Below are positions 51,838 to 61,091 of a stretch of DNA of 64,000 nt, piece after piece. Position numbers and translations under genes: made by a program. The stretch lies in NCBI GenBank assembly GCA_015654925.1, contig JAATFX010000032.1, positions 1 to 64,000 on the forward strand, in the 5' to 3' direction. The stretch's first letter is position 1. Every line of letters starts with the position of its first letter. The notes beneath the pieces were generated by a model. The model was not told where the DNA came from and searched no databases. It saw nothing but the letters and a program-made list of their open reading frames with translations. The stretch comes from Enterobacterales bacterium. Its GTDB lineage: Bacteria; Pseudomonadota; Gammaproteobacteria; Enterobacterales; Enterobacteriaceae.

Positions 51838-51880
51838 TTAGAATCGGGTCACACAACGTTTAAGCGGCACGGCGTATGAT
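51838..51880 (+). promoter_or_regulatory. CRP-dependent promoter of cyaR
   Basis: TTAGA-ATCGGG-TCACA (51838-51853) is a half-conserved CRP site whose centre lies 41.5 bp before the proposed start at 51887, the exact class II activator position. A TATGAT -10 hexamer is at 51875-51880. E. coli cyaR is activated by CRP-cAMP. Confidence 0.7.
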
Positions 51881-51886
51881 GCGCTT

Positions 51887-51971
51887 GCTGAATCAAAACA
51901 CAAAACAATGACCCAGCTTCACCAGGAACCACCTCTTTCGCCAGCTCATCCTCCCTTGAGCTGGCTTTTTA
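51887..51971 (+). ncRNA. cyaR: Small regulatory RNA CyaR
   Basis: Hfq-dependent antisense RNA that in E. coli represses ompX, luxS, nadE and yqaE. The seed-bearing segment ACCAGGAACCACCTC is identical to E. coli CyaR, the 5' end GCTGAA matches, and the 3' end is a 9-bp terminator stem (GCCAGCTCA/TGAGCTGGC, 51940-51965) followed by TTTTT. Location after trhP is as in E. coli. Length about 85 nt (E. coli 87). The terminator stem sequence has diverged while keeping its pairing. Confidence 0.93.
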
Positions 51972-52151
51972 TTGGGCGCTGTTTTACCTCCCGTCACGGC
52001 CGCTTCTCCCGGCAAGTGATAAATCCCGTCTCCCCCCACGACTTTCCCATTTTGGGATATAGTATCTATGCTATATGACCGCGAAGGCGAGGCACTATGG
52101 TAACTCGCGGGCATGCATCGCATCGTTTTATCATCCCAAGGGAAAGCATTA

Positions 52152-53063
52152 ATGGAATCAGCCATGTCAGCCAGACCCGCGTCCTTGCTTATCGTAAACG
52201 GTAAAAGCGCGGGTAATGAACAGCTTAGGCTAGCGGTAGATCAATACCGCGAATCCGGTTATCCCATCCATGTGCGCGTAACGTGGGAGCATGGCGATGC
52301 GCTGCGTTATGTCCAGGAAGCCGTCAGGCTGGAGGTGGATACCGTGATCGCCGGCGGGGGCGACGGCACCATTAACGAAATTGCCGGCGCGCTGGCGCTG
52401 TTGCCGGCTGACCGCCGGCCCTGCCTGGGCATCCTGCCGCTGGGCACCGCCAACGATTTTGCCCTGAGCTGCGCCATCCCCGAGGAACTGGATAAAGCGC
52501 TGCTGCTGGCCATTGTGGGTAAAGCCGCCGATATTGATATCGCCCAGGTGAATAACGACCGTTATTTTATCAATATGGCCACCGGCGGCTTTGGCACCCG
52601 CATTACGTCCGAAACGCCGGCCAAGCTGAAATCCGCCCTGGGCGGCGCGTCCTATTTTATTCACGGCTTATTGCGCATGGATACCCTGAAAGCCGACAGT
52701 TGCGAAATTCATGGACCTGATTTTAATTGGGCGGGCGACGCGCTGGTGATAGGGATCGGCAATGGCCGCCAGGCCGGGGGCGGCCAGGCGCTGTGTCCGG
52801 ACGCGTTGATTAACGACGGCCTGCTGCAACTGCGTATTTTTGCGTCAGAGGCATTATTGCCGATATTGCTTAATAGCCTGACCAGCGATGAGCAAAATCC
52901 CCATGTGGTATCCGCATCCCTGCCCTGGCTGGAAATTGTCTCGCCCCATGAAGTCACATTTAACCTGGACGGCGAGCCGCTGAGAGGCAAAAAATTCCTG
53001 ATTAAAGTATTACCCGCGGCGCTGGCCTGCCGGTTGCCGCCCATTTGTCCGTTGCTGGGCTAA
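52152..53063 (+). CDS. yegS: YegS, lipid kinase-like protein
   Basis: Diacylglycerol kinase-fold protein; E. coli YegS phosphorylates phosphatidylglycerol in vitro. 303 aa from ATG 52152 (AAGGGA 8 nt upstream), against 299 in E. coli; an earlier in-frame start at 52113 lacks a ribosome-binding site. Nucleotide-binding GGGDGT at residues 68-73, [10 protein letters not shown], and [14 protein letters not shown] are conserved. Confidence 0.95.
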   Translation: MESAMSARPASLLIVNGKSAGNEQLRLAVDQYRESGYPIHVRVTWEHGDALRYVQEAVRLEVDTVIAGGGDGTINEIAGALALLPADRRPCLGILPLGTANDFALSCAIPEELDKALLLAIVGKAADIDIAQVNNDRYFINMATGGFGTRITSETPAKLKSALGGASYFIHGLLRMDTLKADSCEIHGPDFNWAGDALVIGIGNGRQAGGGQALCPDALINDGLLQLRIFASEALLPILLNSLTSDEQNPHVVSASLPWLEIVSPHEVTFNLDGEPLRGKKFLIKVLPAALACRLPPICPLLG

Positions 53064-53065
53064 GA

Positions 53066-53083
53066 CGGTGGCCGCGGCCACCG
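53066..53083. terminator. Perfect 18-bp palindrome between yegS and fbaB
   Basis: CGGTGGCCGCGGCCACCG is its own reverse complement and sits in the 32-bp gap between the convergent yegS and fbaB genes. It is flanked by ACGG/CCGT outer matches. No T tract follows on either strand, so a factor-dependent or transcript-end-protecting hairpin is more likely than a classic terminator. Confidence 0.4.
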
Positions 53084-53095
53084 GGGGAAGCGCCG

Positions 53096-54148
53096 TCAGG
53101 CGATAGTGATGCTTTTATCCAGATAGACATCCTGCACGGCGTTAATCAGCGCGACGCCGTCTTTCATCGAACGTTTAAACGCCTTGCGCCCCATGATCAT
53201 ACCCATGCCGCCGGCCCGCTTATTGATCACCGCCGTGCGTATGGATTCGGCCAGATCCGTGGCGCCAACCGACGCGCCGCCTGAATTAATCAATCCGGCT
53301 CGTCCCATATAGCAGTTGGCCAACTGATAACGCACCAGATCGATGGGGTTGTCGGAAGTCAAGGTGCTATAAACCCGCTCATCGGTATAACCAAAATTAA
53401 TCGCCTGGTATCCGCCATTATTTTCGGCCATTTTCTGCTTGACGATATCGGCGCCAATGGTGGCGGCAAGATGATTGGCCTGGCCGGTCAAATCGGCGCT
53501 GGAGTGATAGTCCACCCCGTCTTTCTTAAAAGCCGGATTACGCAAATAGGCCCACAGCACCGTCACCAGGCCTAACTCATGGGCACGGGCAAAAGCCGCG
53601 GAGACCTCTTCGATTTGGCGGCGGGACTGCTCCGAACCAAAATAAATGGTGGCCCCGATAGCCACCGCCCCCAGGCCAAAGGCCTGGTCAACGCTGGCGT
53701 ACAGCGTTTGGTCGTACTGGGTCGGGTAGCTCAGGGTTTCGTTATGGTTGATTTTCACCAAAAACGGAATACGGTGCGCATAACGCCGGGCTACCGCCGC
53801 CAGAACGCCATAGGTGGAGGCGACGCAATTACAGCCGGCTTCCAGCGCCAGTTCGACGATATTCTTCGGATCAAAATACTGCGGATTAGCGGCAAACGAC
53901 GCCCCGGCCGAATGCTCTACCCCCTGATCCACCGGCAGGATGGACAGATAACCGGTGCCGCCCAGGCGGCCGGTATTGAACAACGTTTGCATATTGCGCA
54001 GCACTACCGGCGAGCGGGCATTGTCGATCATTACCCGATCAACATAATCACTGCCCGGCAGGCAGAGGTGTTCGGCGGGGATGGTGGTACAGCGGTGTTC
54101 CAGCAGGGCAGTTGCGTCTTTACCCAGCAAGGATGTTATATCGGTCAT
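53096..54148 (-). CDS. fbaB: Class I fructose-bisphosphate aldolase FbaB
   Basis: DhnA-family Schiff-base aldolase, 350 aa as in E. coli. Cleaves fructose-1,6-bisphosphate to DHAP and glyceraldehyde-3-phosphate; in E. coli it is mainly used in gluconeogenic growth. Conserved [23 protein letters not shown] and [12 protein letters not shown] segments are present. GGAGG precedes the ATG. Confidence 0.97.
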   Translation of the reverse strand: MTDITSLLGKDATALLEHRCTTIPAEHLCLPGSDYVDRVMIDNARSPVVLRNMQTLFNTGRLGGTGYLSILPVDQGVEHSAGASFAANPQYFDPKNIVELALEAGCNCVASTYGVLAAVARRYAHRIPFLVKINHNETLSYPTQYDQTLYASVDQAFGLGAVAIGATIYFGSEQSRRQIEEVSAAFARAHELGLVTVLWAYLRNPAFKKDGVDYHSSADLTGQANHLAATIGADIVKQKMAENNGGYQAINFGYTDERVYSTLTSDNPIDLVRYQLANCYMGRAGLINSGGASVGATDLAESIRTAVINKRAGGMGMIMGRKAFKRSMKDGVALINAVQDVYLDKSITIA

Positions 54149-54450
54149 GCAAGCCTCCTTTAATCGATACCAAGGTGCGGCATAAAACTGTCGACCAGAA
54201 ATAACAGGGTATTATCCCGGCGCGGGAAATTCCCCTATTAAGCAGTCAAATCCTAGTTCCGAATACCGGCTCCCGCCATTAATACGCCGATATTTTTCAT
54301 ATCTGCCTGACGGTGGCCGCAGGGAATGCCTTTGTACCGCAGGGGATTTGATCTTCCGCACATTAATGACAATGAGTGAGGGGTCAAACAAGAATTTGTA
54401 TAACAACTTAGGGTAATCTATATGTCATGTAGCTGGTTCAGGAAGTCATA
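54149..54450. other. Intergenic region between fbaB and the 304-residue gene
   Basis: About 300 bp holding two divergent promoters. A TATAAC-like stretch lies near 54400 and an AGGAAG ribosome-binding site at 54439-54444. No gene or clear operator was seen. Confidence 0.4.
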
Positions 54451-55365
54451 ATGCAAGCATTTTCACCCGCCCTACCCGCACCGCAAACGCTTTATTACAG
54501 CGCCGGAGAAACACATCCCCTGGCAACGCTGGAAGAAAAAAATCTCTGCGGCATGGTGGAGGACATGAAGGTCACCCACAGCGATAAGGAACACTACATC
54601 ACCGGCTGGATGGACAGCCATAGCGTGGTGGTGATTCATAACTACCATGAAAAACGCGGCACCTCCAACGGCTTCGTACTGACCAAAGAGAATCAGTATC
54701 GCCTGAGCGTCCAGTCGATCAATTTCCGCATTCCAAAATTTATCCTCTGGCTGTCTTTTCGCCGCAAACCGCGCACCATGACTCTGATCACCTATAACAC
54801 GCTGGGCGAACTGGTAAGCCCGCTGATTCAATACCGCAATATGACCGATAAACCGGTTCAACGTCAGTTGGAGCAGGACTGGCAGGATTTAAATAACTAT
54901 ATCGGCATGGCCTGCTGGCAATTGGAAAACGACAGCCCGCTCTGGCACCAAATACAGCAGGCGCTGACTCCCGCCGCGTTGGCCGAGTGGGTCGACTCCC
55001 CGCTGTTTAGCAACAAACGCCTGCAAAAAGATGGCGAGTTCGAAGGGTTCTGGTCCGGCAACGTGTTTATCGGCCGTTGCCTTAGCCCCATCCCGGCGCT
55101 GCAATTATTATGGCGCGACGAGGATAACCAGATGCAGCCTGGATATATCTATACGGCGGTGCCTGAAAAACAGGGCGGCGCCCCGCAGGCCTCGCTGCGT
55201 ATCCGCCCGCACCGCGGCGAAACCAGCTATTTGCTTAATGCCTTTGACGCGCAGCATTTGCATAACGCCCTTTCGCTGCTCAGCTTTGGCCAGGGCGTAT
55301 TAACCGGCATGTCACCACCACTCGTGGAAATGATGGACCGGCCCGATACCCTGGCCAACCTGTAG
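54451..55365 (+). CDS. Unrecognised 304-residue protein
   Basis: Uninterrupted 304-codon frame with AGGAAG 6 nt before the ATG and backbone-like codon use. Predicted soluble, no signal peptide; one moderately hydrophobic patch (FRIPKFILWLSFRRKP) near residue 95. Rich in Trp, Tyr and Gln. I do not recognise the family. Its last 54 bp overlap the 3' end of thiD on the other strand. The neighbours are fbaB and thiD, which suggest no function. Confidence 0.75.
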   Translation: MQAFSPALPAPQTLYYSAGETHPLATLEEKNLCGMVEDMKVTHSDKEHYITGWMDSHSVVVIHNYHEKRGTSNGFVLTKENQYRLSVQSINFRIPKFILWLSFRRKPRTMTLITYNTLGELVSPLIQYRNMTDKPVQRQLEQDWQDLNNYIGMACWQLENDSPLWHQIQQALTPAALAEWVDSPLFSNKRLQKDGEFEGFWSGNVFIGRCLSPIPALQLLWRDEDNQMQPGYIYTAVPEKQGGAPQASLRIRPHRGETSYLLNAFDAQHLHNALSLLSFGQGVLTGMSPPLVEMMDRPDTLANL

Positions 55366-56115
55366 GTCGTCGGCATGAATCAGCGCTTGCTGTAGCCAGT
55401 CTTTAGCCGCGCGCAGCGTTTGCGGCCAATCGTCATGCAGCGGCCGCAGCGCCGCCAGCGCGGCGGAGAGGGTACATCCCGTGCCGTGGGTATGCCGGGT
55501 ATCGACCCGCACGGCGTCGAAACGCTGTTCATCCGTGGCGCTAATCAGCCAGTCCGGACTGGACTGGCTGCCCAAATGGCCACCCTTCATCACCACCGCC
55601 TGGCAGCCATACTCCAGCAGCGCTCGTCCCTGCTCGCGCATCTCCCGCTCGCTGGCGGCGGGCCGGCACCCCAGCAACGCCGCCGCCTCGGGCAAGTTGG
55701 GGGTGATAATGGACGCCAGGGGCAGCAGCAGGTCGCGCACCGCGCCCACCGCGTCGGGCAGCAGCAGGAAATCGCCGCTTTTCGCCACCATCACCGTATC
55801 AAGCACCACATACGCAATGGGATATTGCCGCAGTTTTTCCGCCACTACCCGCACGATATCCGCCTGCCCCAGCATGCCGATCTTGGCGCTGTCGATACGC
55901 ACGTCGCTGAGCACCGAATCCAGCTGTTGGCCCACGAATTCCGGAGTGATGGGGTAAATCGCCTGCACGCCGCGGGTATTTTGCGCTACCAGGGCGGTGA
56001 TTACCGTAGTGCCGTACGCCCCGAGCGCCGAGAAGGTTTTCAAGTCCGCCTGAATGCCCGCCCCGCCGCTGGGATCGGTGCCGGCAATAGTCAGCAGATT
56101 ATTGCCGCGCCTCAT
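55312..56115 (-). CDS. thiD: Hydroxymethylpyrimidine/phosphomethylpyrimidine kinase
   Basis: Phosphorylates HMP and HMP-P in thiamine synthesis. 267 aa from the ATG at 56115 that overlaps the thiM stop (ATGA); the frame extends upstream within thiM without homology. Motifs [16 protein letters not shown] and [15 protein letters not shown] (catalytic Cys) are present, and the ending [10 protein letters not shown] matches E. coli. Confidence 0.97.
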   Translation of the reverse strand: MRRGNNLLTIAGTDPSGGAGIQADLKTFSALGAYGTTVITALVAQNTRGVQAIYPITPEFVGQQLDSVLSDVRIDSAKIGMLGQADIVRVVAEKLRQYPIAYVVLDTVMVAKSGDFLLLPDAVGAVRDLLLPLASIITPNLPEAAALLGCRPAASEREMREQGRALLEYGCQAVVMKGGHLGSQSSPDWLISATDEQRFDAVRVDTRHTHGTGCTLSAALAALRPLHDDWPQTLRAAKDWLQQALIHADDLQVGQGIGPVHHFHEWW

Positions 56116-56906
56116 AGCAAATCCTCCCCTTGCAGCACGTAAAGCCGGTCGAGCAAACCCGCCGCGAAGCTCCCCGGCCCCGCCGACCGGGCCGCGGTTA
56201 AACGCCCGGCCCGGGCCATGACCCGGCACGCGGCGGCCACGTGCTGCAGCCGATCCCCAGGCAGGGCGCAAAAGGCCGCCACCACCGCCGATAACGCGCA
56301 GCCCGTACCGGTCACCCGCGTCATCAGCGGGTCGCCGTCGCTCACGGACCATATTTGCTCGCCGTCGGTAATAAAGTCCACCCGGCCGGTAACGGCCACC
56401 AGCGTGCCGTAATCATGGGCCAGACGCCGGGCGGCCGGCAGAGCACGGCGCGAATCATCGGCGCTATCCACGCCCCGCCCCAGGGCTTGCTCCCCGGCCA
56501 GCGCCAGGGTTTCCGACGCATTGGCGCGGATGGCTGCGGGATGCAAAGACAAAATGTCCCGGGCGAAACCAGTACGGTAGGTCAACGCCCCCACCGCCAC
56601 CGGATCAAGCACCCAGGGGGTACCCGCCTGATTGGCCCCGTGAATAGCGGCCAGCATGGCCTCGGCGCGCTGATGGGTCAGTGTGCCGATATTGATAAGC
56701 ACGGCATTGGCCATGGCGCTGAACTGTGCCGCTTCCTGCGGCTCAATCACCATGGCCGGCGCGGCGCCCAGGGCCAGAAGGGTATTGGCGGTGAATGCCT
56801 GGACCACATCATTGGTCAGGCAATGAACCAGCGGCGCATGCTGGCGCAGCAGGTTAAGGGATGTCGCCGCGGCCAGGCCGGGTAATTCAGCAGGTTGAAC
56901 GGTCAT
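56112..56906 (-). CDS. thiM: Hydroxyethylthiazole kinase
   Basis: Thiazole salvage enzyme, 264 aa (E. coli 262). ATG 56906 is chosen over 56933 because GGGAG lies 5 nt upstream. Catalytic [11 protein letters not shown] with C203; substrate region [21 protein letters not shown]. Operon thiM-thiD behind a TPP riboswitch, as in E. coli. Confidence 0.96.
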   Translation of the reverse strand: MTVQPAELPGLAAATSLNLLRQHAPLVHCLTNDVVQAFTANTLLALGAAPAMVIEPQEAAQFSAMANAVLINIGTLTHQRAEAMLAAIHGANQAGTPWVLDPVAVGALTYRTGFARDILSLHPAAIRANASETLALAGEQALGRGVDSADDSRRALPAARRLAHDYGTLVAVTGRVDFITDGEQIWSVSDGDPLMTRVTGTGCALSAVVAAFCALPGDRLQHVAAACRVMARAGRLTAARSAGPGSFAAGLLDRLYVLQGEDLL

Positions 56907-56957
56907 ATCGCTCCCAGCCGGCGCTCGGAGCACGGACCCGGTAGGACGAGAGACCGT

Positions 56958-57039
56958 GACTTCCCTACGCTGGCATAATCCAGATCAGGTAATACGGGTC
57001 AAATCTCAGTCCGGCGCAATACGTCGGACACCCCGAGTC
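56958..57039 (-). promoter_or_regulatory. TPP riboswitch (THI box) controlling thiMD
   Basis: On the minus strand the aptamer runs from ACTCGGGGTG through CTGAGAT to ACCTGATCTGGATTATGCC and AGCGTAGGGAAGT, all conserved TPP-binding elements. It ends about 50 nt before the thiM start codon. No strong terminator lies between, so control is likely by hiding the GGGAG ribosome-binding site, as in E. coli thiM. Confidence 0.96.
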
Positions 57040-57092
57040 ATGTAGGCCGATTATCAGGTCAGTCATGGAAAAGATCAATGCCCGTAACGTGT

Positions 57093-57416
57093 TTATGGCT
57101 CGTACGGCATAATGAGCATGCGCCCAACGCAGCTATCGCCCGCGCTGGCGTCCGCGGTGACCAGGAACCAGGCTGGCTGGTCCCGCATCCGGCCCTGCCT
57201 GGCAAAACCAGCCTGGGCCAGCGCCGCCAGTCGCCCGGCCAGCCAACCGTCCCGGGTCGCCGCCGCCGGCATGGCTATGCGCCAGGCGGGTTCGCCCACG
57301 CAAATAATCGGTTTATCGTTTATTATATTTTCTATAACTTTTCCCGGCATACCTTTGGCGGAAAAGGCAGATAATGAGACAAATAATAATAAGCAATATA
57401 TCATACATCTAAACAT
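57093..57416 (-). CDS. Small predicted exported protein
   Basis: 107 aa with a good signal peptide (MFRCMIYCLLLFVSLSAFSAKG) and about 85 mature residues with two cysteines, one near each end, able to form a disulfide. Not recognised. Two overlapping frames on the other strand lack such features. The ribosome-binding site is weak. Confidence 0.5.
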   Translation of the reverse strand: MFRCMIYCLLLFVSLSAFSAKGMPGKVIENIINDKPIICVGEPAWRIAMPAAATRDGWLAGRLAALAQAGFARQGRMRDQPAWFLVTADASAGDSCVGRMLIMPYEP

Positions 57417-57617
57417 ATTTTCTGGTAAAAAATGTCAATTAACCTATTCACAATGATAACAGCAATTTTACTGTCTTAAGCAAACCCACCTTAAACCATA
57501 ATCAAGTAATCATGGATACAACAGGAGCTATTTTTTAATTCCGCGGACAAACCGATAGTCATTCATCACCATAATGGCGGTAATTTAAAACGACAATCTA
57601 TTATTATAAACGAAAGG

Positions 57618-58349
57618 TTAACCAAACAATTTGAGTTCCATGGCGCGGCTGATGGCATGCTTAGCATTCGTAACATCAAGCTTCTCGATGATATTCCTAA
57701 TATGAAATTTCACCGTCCCTTCGCGGATGGCCAAAATAGTCGCCACTTCGCCATAAGTCTTACCGACGCTGGCCCAGAATAATACCTCTTTTTCACGCGG
57801 CGACAGCATCGGAATGTGTGGGGCATCACCGTGCATCGAGGATGCAGGGAGACGGGCATTCAGGAAATTCATCACTTTTTCATGAGTGGTTATCAACAGC
57901 ATCTGGCACTTTTCCCGGTGTTGTTCGATGATGCGATAGAAATCGGCATTTCCATAGAGATTACTGATGCTCAGCGTCGCCAGGTTGTTATCGCCATCAT
58001 GGAGGGTAAAGGTATAGCCGCTGTCGAGGCGGTAATATTTCGATAACCTGAAAAAACTGTGCTGCCGAATTATGGCCGGATTATCCGGCCATAAAAATGG
58101 CGAAAATTTGCGGCAAGCTATAAGCATCACCGGATCGATTTTTTGATAACCGTAACTCCGATATTGATTCAGCCAGCCGGTTGGATAGTCGGATATAATT
58201 GAAACAGGGAAATTGTCTGTCTTATTCATCATAAAGTAAGCAAAACAAAACGAGTTAGTGTTCCTGAATATTTGGATAAGGTAAAGCTTAATTTCTCTTT
58301 TCATCGTTTGGATAAAAAAGTCTTGATTATCTTCTAAGAATTTTTCCAT
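57618..58349 (-). CDS. LuxR-type acyl-homoserine-lactone receptor (no luxI nearby)
   Basis: 243 aa. The autoinducer-binding domain keeps W59, Y63, D72, P73 and W87, the residues that hold acyl-homoserine lactones in TraR/LuxR. The C-terminal HTH (LSPREKEVLFWASVGKTYGEVA...VKFHIRNIIEKL, about 180-240) is complete. No luxI-type synthase lies within the window, so it is a solo receptor or its synthase is elsewhere. More AT-rich than its neighbours. Confidence 0.92.
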   Translation of the reverse strand: MEKFLEDNQDFFIQTMKREIKLYLIQIFRNTNSFCFAYFMMNKTDNFPVSIISDYPTGWLNQYRSYGYQKIDPVMLIACRKFSPFLWPDNPAIIRQHSFFRLSKYYRLDSGYTFTLHDGDNNLATLSISNLYGNADFYRIIEQHREKCQMLLITTHEKVMNFLNARLPASSMHGDAPHIPMLSPREKEVLFWASVGKTYGEVATILAIREGTVKFHIRNIIEKLDVTNAKHAISRAMELKLFG

Positions 58350-58744
58350 AACATATGCCTGCCATATTAACTAACACTCATCATTTATTATCCATGCCTG
58401 GTAATAAAGAACGGCGCTGATTTTAATTTCCTGGTGAATTTCGGATAATATAAGAGGCAAGCTGTTGATGCAACCACTAACAGGTCTATCAATCGCCTTA
58501 TGCCATGGCATTGGCCGATAGCCTGACCCGCAGGCGACGGCGATGTAGCCGGCCCCGCGACGGCGCAGGTTGCGTATAGCCATTGTTGCCGTCGCGGTTA
58601 AAGGGGCCGTCAACCGGAACGATTATCACAAATGATAAATTAACAAATCCATTATGAATTAGTGAGTATATAATTATCAATCAAGCAATTGGCATTGCCA
58701 GCCATATAAATCCAGCCCTATAAATAGAGTAAGCAAGGTGTCAG
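58350..58744. other. Intergenic region between the LuxR and GNAT genes
   Basis: About 395 bp. A GC-rich block (58495-58620) sits inside AT-rich sequence and could be a remnant of older coding DNA; its small open frames match nothing I know. No lux box palindrome was found. Confidence 0.4.
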
Positions 58745-59194
58745 ATGCAAAAAGAGGCGATTATTATCAGGGATTACCAGGAGGCGGATCGCCCCTTTTT
58801 ACGCACCCTTTATCTGGCGGCGCGTAAGGAGGGGTGGCGCTGGCTGGATAGCCGGCAGTGGCGGCTGGAGGATTTCGACGGCGCCATTCTTGACGAAAAA
58901 GTCCTGGTCGCCGAGATGGAAGGCCATATCGCCGGATTTGCTTCCCTGTGGCTACCGGACAGTTTTCTGCATAATTTATTTGTCTCCCCCGGCAAGCAGC
59001 GGCAAGGCGTCGCCTCCGCGCTGCTTGCGGCATGTTATCCCTTATGCCGCGGCACCATGGCGCTGAAGTGCCTGACCGAAAACCACGACGCGCAGCAATT
59101 TTATCTGCACCATGGCTGGAAAATCATTTCTTCGGGCATGGGCGAACACGGGAAATATTATCTGATGCATTGGGTGAACCGGCCGGCAAAATAA
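58745..59194 (+). CDS. GNAT-family N-acetyltransferase
   Basis: 149 aa with the GNAT fold: N-terminal IIIRDYQEADRPFLRTLY, acetyl-CoA loop NLFVSPGKQRQGVASALLAA and C-terminal NHDAQQFYLHHGWK. Substrate unknown. AAGG stands 7 nt before the ATG. Confidence 0.88.
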   Translation: MQKEAIIIRDYQEADRPFLRTLYLAARKEGWRWLDSRQWRLEDFDGAILDEKVLVAEMEGHIAGFASLWLPDSFLHNLFVSPGKQRQGVASALLAACYPLCRGTMALKCLTENHDAQQFYLHHGWKIISSGMGEHGKYYLMHWVNRPAK

Positions 59195-59200
59195 CCACAG

Positions 59201-59220
59201 GGGCCGGCGTCAACCGGCCC
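59201..59220 (+). terminator. Hairpin after the GNAT gene
   Basis: GGGCCGG-CGTCAA-CCGGCCC: a perfect 7-bp GC stem with a 6-nt loop, 7 bases after the stop codon. No T tract follows. Confidence 0.5.
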
Positions 59221-59299
59221 GGGTCAACTGGTGTTGTTAGCGCCGATTTGCTAATCTCGCACCAAGATGCAAATCCCCTTAGCCAAAGGAATTTTGAGT

Positions 59300-60175
59300 A
59301 TGAGCGATTCGTCTGATTACGCGCCACCGAAGGTTTGGACCTGGAACAAGAACAGCGGCGGCCGCTTTGCGAACATCAACCGTCCGATCTCGGGACCAAC
59401 CCACGATAAGGAGCTGCCGGTCGGCCGCCATCCTTTACAGCTCTATTCGCTGGCGACGCCGAACGGCGTAAAAGTCACGGTGATGCTTGAGGAATTGTTG
59501 GCGCTGGGGCGCGGCGGCGCGGAGTACGACGCCTGGTTGATCAAGATTGGCGATGGCGACCAGTTCGGCAGCGGCTTCGTAGCGGTAAACCCGAACTCCA
59601 AAATTCCCGCGCTGGTGGATCGCAGCGGTCCGCAGCCAATCCGGGTCTTCGAGTCCGGCTCGATTCTGCTATACCTTGCCGAAAAATTCGGGGCCTTTTT
59701 GCCCACTGACATCAGCGCGCGCACCGAATGCCTGTCCTGGCTGTTCTGGCAGATGGGGAGCGCGCCTTATGTCGGCGGCGGTTTCGGCCACTTCTATGCC
59801 TACGCCGCGACCAAGATCGAATATGCCATCGATCGGTTCGCGCTGGAAACCAAACGCCAGCTCGACGTGCTCGACAAAAGGCTGGCGGATAACGAATACG
59901 TGGCGGGAAGTGAATACACCATCGCCGATATGGCCATCTGGCCATGGTACGGCGGTTTGGTGCAGGGCGCGATTTACGAGGCGGCCGAGTTTCTGTCCGT
60001 GCAGGACTATAAGCACGTGCAGCGCTGGGCCGATGCGATCGGCAAACGCCCGGCGGTAGTGCGCGGACGCATGGTCAACCGTACGTTTGGCGACCCGGCG
60101 AGCCAGCTTCACGAACGCCATGATGCCGCCGATTTCGACACCAAGACGCAGGACAAACTGGCCGCTCAAAAATAG
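59300..60175 (+). CDS. yghU: YghU-type glutathione transferase / disulfide-bond reductase
   Basis: 291 codons of family-typical sequence; about 291 aa from ATG 59300 (AAAGGA 9 nt upstream), close to E. coli YghU (288). Nu-class GST with a thioredoxin-like N domain (YSLATPNGVKVTVMLEELL; SKIPALVD; ESGSILLYLAEKFG) and helical C domain. E. coli YghU binds two glutathiones and reduces disulfides and organic peroxides. Next to a broken TetR gene and a tautomerase. Confidence 0.93.
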   Translation: MSDSSDYAPPKVWTWNKNSGGRFANINRPISGPTHDKELPVGRHPLQLYSLATPNGVKVTVMLEELLALGRGGAEYDAWLIKIGDGDQFGSGFVAVNPNSKIPALVDRSGPQPIRVFESGSILLYLAEKFGAFLPTDISARTECLSWLFWQMGSAPYVGGGFGHFYAYAATKIEYAIDRFALETKRQLDVLDKRLADNEYVAGSEYTIADMAIWPWYGGLVQGAIYEAAEFLSVQDYKHVQRWADAIGKRPAVVRGRMVNRTFGDPASQLHERHDAADFDTKTQDKLAAQK

Positions 60176-60186
60176 CGGCCCGGTGG

Positions 60187-60678
60187 TCAATCGTCCGCCA
60201 GCAGGCGACGCCTGGCGCTTGCCATGATTTCGCCTGAAAGGACATGCCCTTTCGTAGCCCGGGCGAGCACCAGCGAGCCGACCATGGTGGGGATTTCACC
60301 CAGCGCGGCTTCCCGGGCGGCGGCGCCATCGGCATCAGGTTGTTCGTCGGCCAGTAGCGCGATCAGCTGTTCGAGTCCCTGCAAAAACGCCAACCGCACG
60401 GGCTTGTCTTCGGCTTCACGAGCGACGTCGACTGCCAGTGCGGCAACCGGGCACCCCGAGCCCATCGACGCAAGATTTTGCGGCGCAAGATACCCGTTGA
60501 TCAGACCGGCGCGCGCCGAGGCGCGATCTTGTGTCACGGCCATCCGCTTATGCCGGCGTCCGACCGATTCCTGGAATGCATGGGCGCAAGCAATAGCGGC
60601 CAGTTCATCCTTCGACGCGAAGTGTGCACAGAACCCGCCATGGGTCAAACCGGCCGCGCTGACCGCAACGCTTTCAAC
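60187..60678 (-). pseudogene. TetR-family repressor gene lacking its 5' end
   Basis: The open frame gives VESVAVSAAG-LTHGGFCAHFASKDEL, the second half of a TetR helix-turn-helix, then an LmrA/YxaF-like C-terminal domain (GCPVAALAVDVAREAEDKP). The first DNA-binding helix, some 20-25 residues, is absent: a stop (60679-60681) precedes the fragment and the ribosome-binding site of the divergent tautomerase gene begins immediately after it. A TTG at 60648 could start a shorter product without DNA binding. Best read as a deletion relic. Confidence 0.75.
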
Positions 60679-60695
60679 CTACAAGGAGAGATCCC

Positions 60696-61091
60696 ATGCC
60701 TTATTTGCAACTTGATGTGAACGGCCATTACCCAGCGGCGGACAAGCAGCGCCTGGCCGCCAGTATATCCGCCACCTATGCCAGCATGATGTCCGTCGAT
60801 ATTCGGCGCATTAGCGTCGCCATCCGGGAATTGGGCGAAGGCGGCCTCTGGAGAATTACGGCGGCGGGTAACGCGCCGGAGCCGGTTTCGGTGCTGATGC
60901 TGGATATTCGTAAAGGCCGAACGGCCGATTTGCGCATGGATGTGGCCAAGGCGCTGTGCGCACACTGTATCGACATACTGGGATTGCGCAAAGATCGGCT
61001 GAATGTCGAGTTTACCCAGCATGACGGGGACGAAATGTATCACCCGGCGCTAGGCGGCTACAGCCCGGACTGGGTCCCCGGCCAGGAATAA
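60696..61091 (+). CDS. Tautomerase-family protein (4-OT/MIF-like)
   Basis: 131 aa starting MPYLQLDVNGHYP; after Met removal the N-terminal proline would be the catalytic base. AAGGAGAG lies 5 nt before the ATG. Length and the second beta-alpha-beta unit (RLNVEFTQHDGDEMYHPALGG) suit a fused two-unit tautomerase. Substrate unknown. Its upstream DNA now consists of the cut TetR gene, so its original promoter may be lost. Confidence 0.82.
   Translation: MPYLQLDVNGHYPAADKQRLAASISATYASMMSVDIRRISVAIRELGEGGLWRITAAGNAPEPVSVLMLDIRKGRTADLRMDVAKALCAHCIDILGLRKDRLNVEFTQHDGDEMYHPALGGYSPDWVPGQE

Noticed and set aside
57078-57456. Plus-strand frames of 98 and 114 codons opposite the small exported protein
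   Set aside because: The minus strand carries a clear signal peptide; the plus frames are Arg/Pro/Ala-rich shadows.
58371-58680. Two overlapping minus-strand frames (80 and 60 codons) between the LuxR and GNAT genes
   Set aside because: Mixed composition, no convincing start signals and no recognisable motif.
58745-59194. GNAT gene next to luxR considered as a LuxI-type synthase
   Set aside because: The acetyl-CoA loop and length fit an ordinary GNAT; the conserved Arg/Trp/Phe residues of LuxI are absent.
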